NCBI GenBank assembly: GCA_030142905.1
Contig: JASJOG010000460.1
Location: 95,024 to 159,023, forward strand
Source: Heliopora coerulea
Lineage: Eukaryota; Cnidaria; Anthozoa; Scleralcyonacea; Helioporidae
Length of the DNA stretch: 64,000 nucleotides
Reading direction: 5' to 3'
A program made the translations under genes and the position numbers. Under the pieces are notes generated by a model. It had not been told where the DNA came from. It saw nothing but the letters and a program-made list of their open reading frames with translations, and ran no database searches. Of this stretch, positions 53,629 through 64,000 are shown one piece after another. The first letter of the stretch is position 1. Each line of letters starts with the position of its first letter.

Positions 53629-55720
53629 GACATTTTTTGCCGTTTATGTCTTCTATTCTTTACCGTACTAACAGTTGGAGCAACGTAACTGAAACCTCAT
53701 GAAAAATTGACCCTAGGTCGGGCGTGGACAACCCCGATATGGAGTGACTTGAAATCACTTAAACTTCCACTTTCTCTAGAGAACTGGCCATTGAGTATTG
53801 TGGTGCCTTATCGTTTTGGGTGTTGTTTAGGGATTTTTCGAGGGGCATATTTGCAATGACGTTTCATGTCAAAAATAGACGTGACCTGAGTTTCTTGGTG
53901 AATGGTCCATTTTCAAGTGTCCCGTAGTTCGTGGCATGAAATATCGTATTAATATATATGAAAACACTCAATATCACTGGAACGTGTTGAAGTTGGTTGA
54001 GGTTAACCGCTTTCAAAGGACACGATTGACAATTATAAATATCAGACTGAGTGATTTATAAATCATTTATCCTGCACGCACACTGTTTGGAAATTTTGAA
54101 AAGTGTAAATCTGGCCACATAAAATTACCAAAAGAGAAAAGGAAACACTAAGAGGTTCCAACGAAATTTCTTCCTCAAGTAGAATTGTGAAAAGTCACTG
54201 CATCTTTTTTTCCAGTTTGTTCTGGCAGTTTACCACTTACAAAGTCAAAAATGTCAACCGGATACATGACCTTGCATTGGGTTCGCAGTCCACGTTGCTG
54301 GATGAAGTTGGAAATCGACGTTATAACCACTAAATTTATCTTGATAAAAAGTCTGTAAACAATTGGTTGTGGATGCTCAAAGTCACTGCCCGATTAGCTT
54401 ACCTGATGGATAAGTTCAAACTAGTGAAGGTCGTTTTCTATACTTTGAACTACTGAACTTAAATTTTCTATGCAGACTACGGACTACCGAGGTATCTACA
54501 ACCGGGTAGTGGTAGAGGACCCGTAAAATTTAAGTTCCGTTGTTTCAAAGCAAAGATAGCGCTGTCAACTTCCTGGGGTTTATCATATGGATTATCATTG
54601 GATAATCTATCCGAGCTTCGAGCAACGGATGCCTGAACTATATGTTGTCACAGATAAGGAGTATAAGTGAACTTCAAGGACAAAAACATGCCAGAAAAGT
54701 CATCAAGTTATGTTCCTTCGGTCCTTCTGTTAACAATGTTTCGGATTGCGTGCTCTTTATTAGGTCATATGCTTGACACGAAGAGCACACACGTTGTTAA
54801 TCTTCAACAGAAAAACATGAATAAACTAAGTACATGAAAACTAAATACATGACTAAGCTAAATCTTTCTGAGCGATCATTTTGATAAATGTTGCGCATAC
54901 ATCAAAGTTGTGATATTATGTTGTGAAATTTCACTCAAGAAAAAAAAAAAGGGGGGTAGCGCATATTTCATCTTTGATCATTGAATTTTGACTTACGGAA
55001 TGAGGAACTACAGAGCAACGGGTGATGTACGAATCATGCTGCGACATTATTTCTTGAGACTAAAAGTGAGAGATAAGACTCTCCTCTACATCCTTCTTCT
55101 TTTGAAACCGATGATCTATCTCTATATTTGTACATTCATCAGCAATTTCCTTCGTAAGTTCGTTGCCCGCTTGTGGGGATTGAATGATCGTAGCCATACC
55201 CACGATTTTTCAAAGTTACGCATAACATATCGCAAAAAGCTACTCATAATATATTGCAAGTTTCACGTAGTACAAAGCATTCGGAAGAAGCTATTTCAGC
55301 CGTCTTTAGTATTCAACATTTCTTCCATCGTTCGTATATATCACCTTCGATCGCATAGATCACTATAACCGTGTCTCTCAGAAACGGGTTTATATCGAGC
55401 CCAATGTTTTGCATATTTCCCTTATATTATTAAACTATTTTGTTGATTTCTTGGAGGGGCGGGGGAGGGTATCGAGGAAGGACGGTTCTTTTCAAAGAGA
55501 CAACTTGGTTACGTATTAGTTAAAATAAACATCTGTGAAATTACGATAAACAGCTTACGGAAGACCATAGCATAAACGGAAATACGTTCAGTTTTAACGA
55601 AAGGTAAAGGCCAGGATAAACGTTCGACATCGGCAAATATTGTTGGCTTGTTATTCTCGAAAGACAGCTACACGATCGAACGTTTGTCACAGCTTATCAT
55701 TTGTTTCGTTCAACCAAGAA
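53629..55720. other. Intergenic, no gene
   Basis: No reliable coding signal. A plus-strand open frame at 54988-55368 was considered and rejected. Confidence 0.45.
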
Positions 55721-56050
55721 TAAATGATGCACGCGATTGGCCAACATGAGATCTTAAATCGTCTAAAAACGTTGAACCAACAAGAGTTACCCCATGTTCC
55801 AGAACTTTATTCAAAGATCCAGTTGGGCCTTAAATGCCCAATGTTTGAACATTGCTGTACAACATTGGCCAACAATGTTGAATCGTTATGTCGGAAAGGC
55901 GGCTACATGATCCTACAGTTGCTGCACCTCATGATTTGTAGGGCAAATGTTTGACCAAACCTGAGGAAACTTTCATACAACTAACATGTATTGTTAGACC
56001 AATAAATTGTAGCCAACGTTGTTCCACAATGTTCGAACGGACTATATGCG
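55720..56050. repeat. Diverged MITE-like repeat, copy 1
   Basis: Contains 'acattgctgtacaacattgg', 'gcaaatgtttgaccaaa' and 'aacgttgttccacaatgttc'. The same order of words, diverged, is seen at 56930-57160. Confidence 0.5.
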
Positions 56051-56929
56051 AACGTTCGCCAAACTCAAGCCCTTACGAAAATGGTTAGGGGCGAGGTTGG
56101 GAGTTCAGTTTCCCTTTTCGGGCTCAGAAACATTTTCGAAAGATTCTCCATTCTCTTAGCTTACACAATATGCTAAACATTCTCAATGTTCAAACGTTTA
56201 GCCCTACATCAATGGCTTGGATGTATTGCACAAGTGACGATGGAGTTCCGTGTCGTAGCTACCCGTACTGGCCCCAACATACAGCATTTATAATGATAAC
56301 GAATTGTGCTGAAACTAAAGGGAAAGGGCTCTTGAAACGACATTGTTCTTCTCTAAAGTTTAGTTTGCGCTATAAGGAACAGTTCAGGATACTTACTTAC
56401 AACCTAAGACAGTCCAAGACAGTGAGGGAAGATGATAAAGTTTACTTCTCTGTTGGTTTGTTGTCTTAACAACTTAGATGTTCTTGAAGGTAAGGACATC
56501 TACCTCTAATATTAGCCCGAGTCTTTTGCTTTACTGAGTCTTCTTTATTTATTTAGCGAATTACTACAGTTACCACCAGGTTATTCTTATTAATAATTCG
56601 AATTAAAATTTGCTTTCTAAGGAATCCTTTTTGCCAATGTCACTGCCAAACCTGTTGTGTTTATCAATTCTTTGGAACGCGTAAGCTTTGCGCGTATTTG
56701 ACTGGGGCAGGTTTTGGATGACGTAAACTGGCTGAAGAAATTTAGACTTTGCTCAACTCAACAGGGAATCTGATTTCCAGTTTCCTGTGTTTTCAATGAA
56801 ACATCTTCGCCCTGACATCAGTCAGTCGACGTTTTAAGCCGACTTTATGATTCCTAAGATCTGCAACTATGTAATTACATGGTATGCAGCGGACGATTTC
56901 AAGGCCCAAGACTCGCCATAGCTCATATG
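56051..56929. other. Intergenic, no confident gene
   Basis: A 99-codon frame at 56170-56469 has no recognisable features. Confidence 0.4.
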
Positions 56930-57160
56930 TAAAGTCGGAGCTAAACGTTCAAACATTGTGGTACAACGTCAGCCAAAATTGTCGTCTCGTTATGATCGAA
57001 AAGCAGCTCAACGATCAAATACTTGTTGCACTAATTCATCCCATGTTGGGCAAAATGTTTGACCGAAATCAAACATTTTTCTCGCTGCATGACATTGCTG
57101 CACCAACAAATGTTAGCCAATGTCGTACAACAATGTTCGCAGCTGAATTTGTTATTGGAA
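56930..57160. repeat. Diverged MITE-like repeat, copy 2
   Basis: 'acattgtggtacaacgtcag', 'gcaaaatgtttgaccgaaa' and 'aatgtcgtacaacaatgttc', parallel to the repeat at 55720-56050. Confidence 0.5.
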
Positions 57161-58170
57161 CAGGTTTGTTAAGAATTAAGAAGCAAATGCTCTTTCAGGT
57201 TGAGGTGATCACAAAATAAGGAAATGAAAAATCCGATTTTGATTCTAGAATATACCTAATCACCGCCGAAAAAAGTTCAAAATATTCTTAACCACGTTTT
57301 GACTGTTTATATTTTGTAAAATATTCAAAGCTCCTTCTCGTAGCTTCCTGACGTTATCCGCAGTTTTACTGAAAGTAAAACAATTAAGCTGGCAGTAATT
57401 AGAAGTCCAAGTCAACCACTTGCCCATGCTAGGATACAAAAGATTAATGAAAATGAAGCGACACATATACGTAAGATCTTCAACACGAAATTTCATTCGG
57501 AAATTATAGTTTTTGTCAGTGACGTCACAAAAGTCGGTGCCACTGCTGGAGTGGTTACTTTGACTTTTATGACAGAAATTTTGTTCAGTTTTTTAAACGA
57601 TTTGTTTTTCAGTATCAATGCGTACTCCATACGAATCTGAGATTGAGTTCCTTATCCGAAAGTTCGTATTTTATGCTTAATGAGATTCACTGCCTATGTC
57701 AAGGTGTTAGTGCCATTGGCAAGCTCCATTTTCATTTTCCCGACTGTAATGACGCGGAAGCACGGTTATGGGTTTGGCAGAGACCTTGAAAGTGAGAAAT
57801 GTGGGGAACGAAGAATCCAAACTGAACAAAAAAATCTTCATCTGTTTCTACCAGAGGCTAGCTTTGGTGATTTTCGTTATGTATATAATTGTACGCCATC
57901 GTATTTCACTTTTGAGTGCTTGAGTTACTCTTGTTTTGAAATGATTGTTTTCTCTTCTGATGTCAAGGATCATTTGCATGGTTGTTTTGATAAGTTTAGG
58001 TTTGGGTGCACACTTAGCTAGGTAAAACAATTGTCATGATATTTGTCTTTGGTTTTCAATGAAGCACGTACGCTTCCCTTCTCTCGGACTCATGACGTTG
58101 AAATTTGAATATACCTCATTCAATAGATATTAATTACTTTTTCGACTAATTGTCTGCCTAATCAAAGTCA
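57161..58170. other. Intergenic, no confident gene
   Basis: Open frames here (for example 57680-58021) lack recognisable motifs. Confidence 0.4.
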
Positions 58171-58332
58171 AATGCTCCCGTGGTTGTTGTTGACTTCACC
58201 GCCGACCGGCGTACTCTTGAAGAGTTTTTATCAGTTGGTAATCAACCTGAGAATCTTACAGATCAAGCAAGCGACATCTTAGTAAGGATTAACCATCCCA
58301 ACGTTCGTCAAGCTAAAATACCCAGTAAATAG
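58171..58332 (+). other. Possible exon or gene fragment (NAPVVVVDFTADRRTLEEFL)
   Basis: 54 codons ending in TAG, preceded by a pyrimidine-containing stretch and CAAAG that could be an acceptor. The residues (VVVVDFTADRRTLEEFLSV, SDILVRINHPNVRQ) look protein-like in composition. I do not recognise the family. It could be a terminal exon, a decayed gene or chance. Confidence 0.25.
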
Positions 58333-58741
58333 TTGAGCACCAAAACGTATGTCGAACGCCGGTCTTCTGATGGCCGTAGAATGCTTACATCAGTCATGTC
58401 TTATGGTAGTCATCAGAATCGTAGAAGCATAATAAAGATCACGTCCGTCCATTTTTGGTTTGTTGTGCCCTCGAGGTGGCAGCTGGTCGCGCCAGATTTA
58501 ATGTTGACAGAAACAGGTTTACATCACAGGCTCTTAGCCAATCACGAAAGAGGATCGTCAAAGCCATTGACGTCACAGCCGTAAAGGCTCGACTCATAAA
58601 TAAACGGAGTCTTGAACAGGTAGTTTCATCATAACCAAGCAAGGTAACTGGTGAGGATAGTGAATTTCGAGACAAGTAATCTTTCTCTTATCTATAAATC
58701 ATTATACCGTAGAAGGCCAGCCATACGAGAGCTCTCCAAAC

Positions 58742-59182
58742 ATGTGTAAACTTCGTGTACTGAATGACCTGCCGGTGACGATGCGGGAACGAGAAAGCGG
58801 TAATAACTTCTTGGACGCTCAGTATTCTTTTAAGAAGAATGCCTCCGAGGTAGAAGTCTTAGCCATGCATATCAACGGAGCAGAACCTTACCGCAAGAAG
58901 AAGGCCATCACGAAGATTTTTCGCCGAAGCAAATACATCCCCAAACTGGAGGACATTGAAGAAAACCCAGAAATCGAGGGCGAGAGTTTCATCAGCCTCG
59001 ACAAAAGTCACGACCTTTCCCTCTCTTTTATTCATCTGGAGAGGGCGTTAAGTGCCGGGGTGATGGCTCAGGATTCTTGGAGACCGAAACGAAAAGCATC
59101 GAGTCGTTCAGAAAACGCAGAAAACGCAATCCTGCGACGTGAACATAGACGCCGACGACGAAGTTCTGCTCTGAAGGAATAG
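58742..59182 (+). CDS. Hypothetical small charged protein
   Basis: 146 codons from ATG to TAG. I do not recognise the family. The sequence is very rich in charged residues: MCKLRVLNDLPVTMRERESG at the start, an AYRKKK-like basic stretch (PYRKKKAITKIFRRSKYIP), an acidic stretch (KLEDIEENPEIEGE), and an arginine-rich C-terminus (RREHRRRRRSS) that could act in nuclear localisation or nucleic-acid binding. No signal peptide or membrane helix. The local base composition is more GC-rich than its surroundings, which supports coding. It may be a single-exon gene or a large exon of one whose other exons I cannot place; the protein-like stretch at 58171-58332 lies just upstream on the same strand. Confidence 0.4.
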   Translation: MCKLRVLNDLPVTMRERESGNNFLDAQYSFKKNASEVEVLAMHINGAEPYRKKKAITKIFRRSKYIPKLEDIEENPEIEGESFISLDKSHDLSLSFIHLERALSAGVMAQDSWRPKRKASSRSENAENAILRREHRRRRRSSALKE

Positions 59183-62100
59183 ACTATCTAATCAGTTTTC
59201 TTCGTCTGAAAGGAAATCGATACTTCAGAAACTACTGGTTCGACGCTGTGAGCCTGTGAAGAGCAACGTTCGGTGTCGCAGAACTGACATTAACTGGCCA
59301 TTCCAACCGGCTACTCCTAAGTCCTGAGATTAAAGTGAACATTTTCGCCTTGGGATACGTTGTGCCCGAGACAATGGCTGCATCTTGGCCGGGAATGAGG
59401 CTGTGATGAACATCATATGAACAGAAGAAAAAAGAAATTGAAGAAAGAATCTATGATCTTGAGAAGATGATAAATTTTGACGAAAATTATATGGCATCAG
59501 GAAATGCATTTCAACTGGTCGATAATCTAACAAATGCTTAGTTAAATCGATGGGGCAACATTGACAAGCTTTGAACGTTGTCGAGATAACTTAAAGCGAT
59601 TCTGTATCGACTTACGAAATATATCGTAGATTTGGGGCTATAGATAGAGGAAATGTAAATGTCTTTAAGGACTGAAATTTCCCTTTTTTAATGTCAACAC
59701 TGCCGAAAATAAATAACATGGAAAAACATACGGGGGTGTATTGTTAATTGATGTTTATTATGGAATTTAATGTTCCGTGACTGTTGAAGGTCTGAATTTG
59801 GCTGAAGTTTACTCATACTGAAGCTGACAGGCAAAGCTGCCCTGTCCTTGGCACTAAACGGAAAAAGTTGTATATTAAACTTTAACTGTCATTTTTTATT
59901 TAATGCTAATGAAGATATCTCAACCGATCTTCGAACTTGGTTTAATATTTCCTCATTCTCTCTTGTCATCAACCGAATCGCGCCACCAATGATTATTCCC
60001 AAAGATTATCAACGAGTGTCATTCCTTTTCGCGATGAGCCATTTCAATATTCTCTCTTGAATACTAGCTACCTGGATATTTCTTTCATTCAAAGTATGTG
60101 AAACATATCCAGTTTGTTAGTCCTTAACCACTTATGCTCTATACCCGTCGGACATTCTTCTGAGCTCATTTCCGACGCCTACTTACTTCCTCAAGTACTA
60201 ACTGGTCAAAACAGATAATTACTGCACGCCAAAAGAATGTTCCCCAAAAAAGATGCCATATGTAGCCACAACATACTTTGTTTTCATAACTAAAAGTGAA
60301 TTGATCTGGATCAGGTTAAATCAAAAGTTCAAAGTATAATTTTTAAGAGATATAAAACAAAACAAAGTTCAACGTCATAGCGAGGCGTTCCTTAGCTGTC
60401 GGAGGTCGAATTAACGTATTTGGGTAATTAACTTTAGAAGGAAGAGATTTAACAAGAATTTTTAGCGGGCAGTTTAATTTTAACTCGGCCTTGTAGCTGT
60501 ACATGCCAAAAAAACTCTGGAACCGAACACTAGGCAAGGCTGATGGTCTTTATCACTTTGAGAGTATTTCGTCACATTGCTTGTCGTTTAACGAAACTTC
60601 GCAAGATGTAGTGTTTGTACATCTGATCGTGTTTTATCTTTTGTGTCAGCATGCCAGCACACATAATATGTACTAAAATAAAATGGAATGTCATGGGTTG
60701 TGTTTTGGGCAACCAAGTGCTCGACATACATTAACCGAATCGGAAATGTCCTTCGGTTACTGGCTTCACTTTAAAAGCGGCCAGCAAATATAAGTTGCTC
60801 CCCCAAACAAAGATTATTAAGAACTCCTTATGTGAAGTGATTGGTTACTTTGAAGTACCTTACGAGCGAAGAAAATTTTGTCACATAGAAGTAAGCTAAC
60901 AGTCTGTTTGTGAAATCTGGATTAGATACACTAACACACTGACTTTCAGGCCAACGTCTCTATACGTGCATACAGACCACATCCCAGCATTACAGGTAAC
61001 AATTAGGGATAATAAATGATGTTGTATGAGGTGGTTTCAGTTGCTTGTTTTGAGGTGATTTCTCGACAAATAACCGCCCAATTCCCTTCTTGACCTCTTC
61101 AACACTATTCAAAACCCCTTGCTTTTGAGAATCAAAATGGAATGAGAGCCACGTCAGTACCATATAGAATGACCATGTTGAGAAAATTCTTCCTTGTTTT
61201 CCTTATAAAGTCGAATATCCAACTGAGGGCAGGTTGAGCCTCAGGCTATATTTACTATGATTTCCTGTGAGGATTTGACAAAACAGCTTGTCTTAAAATC
61301 AGGAACTTGATCCCAGTTATACCTGACTTACTGTTTTGGATCCGACAGTACCCATTCGCCTTCTTCAACCCACAGCGCTTTCTGTTATATGTATTTATTG
61401 CATCTTTATTAACGACAAACGAATTTCACAGCACGCTTCGAAACATTCCTGTTGAATTTTCCAGCTCTTATTTTCACAATAAACGTTCAAGTATGTGACA
61501 TACTAATTTATTATATTAACATACAAAAAGTTTTTTAGAGTTTAATTGTCTCCTGTGTGTCTGAGGCCTCTCTTTGGGACAAAATAACCGGCCTTTAACC
61601 TGAGTCAAATACCTGCATACCACCTACCTATGCGAACAGATCTGCACCTATTGAATGAACTAAAGACTGGCTTCAAAGTTTCTATGCCGTTACTTTAGTG
61701 CTTTTATCACACTTAGACACCGGCGATAAGGATTGTCCTCGGAAAATTTGACGTATATTTTTGTTTTGGCTATTTGTATTACGAAAATCTGTGATGGAGT
61801 TTGTTTACAAGCGTGAGGACATGTGGCGTACATCATAGGCGTCTAGAAACAATTATGCTTGACATAGACAGCAGCTTACGTCAACAATTATCCAGTTCAC
61901 AAACACAGGACAACTCATGCTAATCTCAGATGAATTACATTGCCAAAAAATCCACAAATATATTTTAAAAGTCTCTGATCGACACACAGTATAGATTGGC
62001 TTTTTTATCGAGTAACTCTTCTACTGCATTTCCTTTTTCCAAAATGAATATCAAATGTCTTTCTCAGTTCTCACAAAACGTTCTCAAAAAGTCTATGGTT

Positions 62101-63540
62101 AACTTATAAATTCCAGCTCAACCAAGCGCTACTTCGATCTCTCGGGGTTGGAACAAAAAAAATACAACAAACTAGTTTTTCTTGATCTATGGTACGTTTT
62201 GGTCGAATTTGTTTATTCAGATATTTGGAACCTATTTATACTAAATCGGGAAGGTCTGTTACAGTAAGACTAGCAGCCTACGGCCATATTAAGAGGTCGT
62301 GGCCCTAAAATCCTTTCATCAGAAAAGTGAACTCCTGTGGTTGTAAAAGTAGGTGTTATAGTTTGATTTAAATCTGAGAGATCACCTAGTTAATCTGTTT
62401 GCGAGGTTAGTCAAATACTGATGGAGTTCTTAGAAAAGATACGTAAAGAATATAGTACTTTGCCAAAAGCAAGTATTTGTTGGCCGCAATGATCATAGAG
62501 ATAAGACGAAACGCTGATCCTGTTTGGAGAAAGAAATATCTGTTGAGATTGACAATTTAATACATATGTCTTATGGATCGATACATGTATTATAATATAA
62601 AAAAACAAGGTTTTTGCAGCCTGCTGACTGATACTGTATCAGTATACAGTAAAAAATTCCATGATTGTCCGATCATCACAAAATCTAATATGCCAACTGG
62701 AAGTTGAGAGACATATTACAGATGGAATAATAACCTATCAATTTCATGAACTACGGAAATGTATCAAGAATTTCTCAAATATCCGACCACGTAAAAAGGT
62801 CTCAACCTGATATGCATCAGTTGACATTCTTTAAAAGTATCGATCAATAGATTGTGATTATTGTCAACAACTTGAGTGTTGGTAGTTTGTTCGGTAAATA
62901 GCAATGGCTTTTTTAACCCAGTCTTTCTAACATGCAGGGAGTTATTTTTACATGTGTTTTGAGGTTATAGTAATCTGTCTGTCGTGTTTGTTCTTTCAAA
63001 ATAGCCTAAGATAATAGCATTCTTTATGGGGGGGCTCTCAAGTCACGTTTCAACTTGGTTTGGGGTATGAGTTACGGATGAAACCGTTTCTCGTTTGAAT
63101 GCTATACGGGTGTATAGAAGTCCATTTGGGTTGGATTTCTAGGTCTGTTGTTGATCCCAGTTGGAACCATTTTATTCTTTTGGCTTATTTTTTACAGGAT
63201 TTAGTTATCATGGGGTGTCATGGGTGATTAACTGGCAAAATGATCAGTATACTGCTATGGCAGTATACTGATCTTATCAAAAGGCCCTGCTGCGTCAACA
63301 TCGATGACGCAGAGTTTCAACTCAGGTAAACAAGCTTCCACTTTTAATTTCATATTAAGTTCCAAAATGTCCAAAACCCGGTCTATAATGTCGTCCCAAA
63401 TTTCGCCGTAAGGTCTGAGTTAGGAGATACGTTCTTCCAGTTGTTAATTCTTTGTAAGTTCGTGTACATGGTCATATATATGTAACCAGCATTATTTCTG
63501 GTACGCACCATTGAAATTTGTTATCAGCGAATATCTCGTC
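59183..63540. other. Intergenic, no gene seen
   Basis: 4.4 kb of AT-rich sequence with only short open frames lacking recognisable motifs. A palindrome 'atcagtatactgctatggcagtatactgat' is present near 63242-63273. Confidence 0.5.
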
Positions 63541-63655
63541 GGGTTGACCTACGCAGGATTCGAACTCCCATCAAGCACACTGTTCTCAGTTGACTTGATA
63601 AGCTCAGCTGGTAGAGCAGCGGTCCGGAAACCCGAAGATCCGAATTCAAATAACT
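63541..63655. repeat. tRNA-like sequences in opposite orientations
   Basis: Plus strand 'taagctcagctggtagagca' (63599-63618) is a D-arm/A-box-like word; about 45 bp before it 'gcaggattcgaactccc' (63555-63571) is a B-box/T-arm word on the minus strand. No complete cloverleaf can be folded, so this is probably composite SINE debris. Confidence 0.45.
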
Positions 63656-63839
63656 TTAGCAATGTCTTAGTGAATCAAGAAATTTTCTCTTCATGTTATT
63701 CCAAGGATGGTTCTAGAATCCAAAAATCCCGATTCAACAGGAAGAAAGGTTTGCTGATAAAAAAGAAAAGTTTTTCATGGGGTATACTGCAAATGGAATT
63801 CAATACAGAATAAAAAAGACGAAAAAACGTTATCTCGTC

Positions 63840-64000
63840 AGCTTGATACTCAAGTTGGAAGCAAGACAAAACAGAGACAAAGGTGCAGTGATATTTCGAC
63901 CCTCTTTCAAAGTCATTGTCCTTAGTTGGTTTGACAATGACTTTGAAATGGAGTCGAAATATCGCTTCATCTTTTTCTTTGTCTTGTCTTTGTCTCTTTG
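63840..64000. mobile_element. Foldback repeat, 'caagacaa' family, copy 2 (runs off window)
   Basis: Inner arms caaagtcattgtc / gacaatgactttg and outer gatatttcga / tcgaaatatc; flanks ttggaagcaagacaaa... and ...tttgtcttgtctttg. Same family as 53462-53628. Confidence 0.7.

Noticed and set aside
54988..55368. 126-codon plus-strand frame
   Set aside because: AT-rich, no recognisable domain, no supporting signals around it.
803..64000. Copies A and B as unmerged haplotypes of one gene
   Set aside because: They lie in tandem in one sequence with different flanks, different insertions and three 3' lesions confined to B. Read depth would be decisive: half-coverage on each copy would revive this idea.

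Overview
This is a eukaryotic, animal-type window: AT-rich, with long introns bounded by GT...AG sites, tRNA-derived SINE-like repeats, CR1/jockey-like LINEs, foldback elements and microsatellites. The main gene is a large classical cadherin with EGF/laminin-G units between the cadherin repeats and the membrane (the non-chordate or 'type III' layout). Gene architecture and repeat content suggest a cnidarian, probably an anthozoan such as a coral or sea anemone; the species is inference. No prokaryotic features are present.

About 1.4-19.8 kb and 25.2-47.9 kb are two tandem copies of one duplicated segment, both on the minus strand. Copy A (coding 803-18886) looks intact. I traced 13 coding exons with consistent intron phases; their summed length (8541 nt) is divisible by three and predicts 2846 residues: signal peptide, basic propeptide with a furin-like site, about 15 cadherin repeats, EGF, LamG, EGF, LamG, EGF, one membrane segment, and a tail with p120-catenin-like and beta-catenin-like binding motifs. 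Copy B (46950 down to about 25.2 kb) has the same exons 1-7. In exon 8 a net 260-bp deletion removed the second EGF and the splice donor and brought in a TGA; the exon-11 acceptor is AA instead of AG; and the membrane/tail exon is cut off and fused to unrelated sequence. Copy B is therefore either a gene for a soluble 2320-residue ectodomain or a gene in decay. A third, highly diverged first-exon remnant (signal peptide plus propeptide) lies at 48.4-48.7 kb.

Between and within the copies are mobile elements: a 5'-truncated but nearly intact LINE with a long TACC/TTACC tail (20.7-24.1 kb), a decayed LINE present only in copy B intron 2 (34.3-37.0 kb) with a nested G-rich insertion, and a 1762-bp terminal-inverted-repeat element with an 8-bp target duplication (37721-39482), also only in copy B. 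The copies also share older insertions, a SINE in intron 11 and a 304-bp MITE in intron 9, which predate the duplication.

The right third (48.7-64 kb) is gene-poor: a terminal-inverted-repeat element, a minus-strand LINE fragment, two families of foldback elements, diverged MITE-like repeats, tRNA-like repeats, and one possible small highly charged protein (58742-59182). The biologically interesting system is the tandem classical cadherin pair, in which one copy keeps the catenin-binding tail and the other has lost it.
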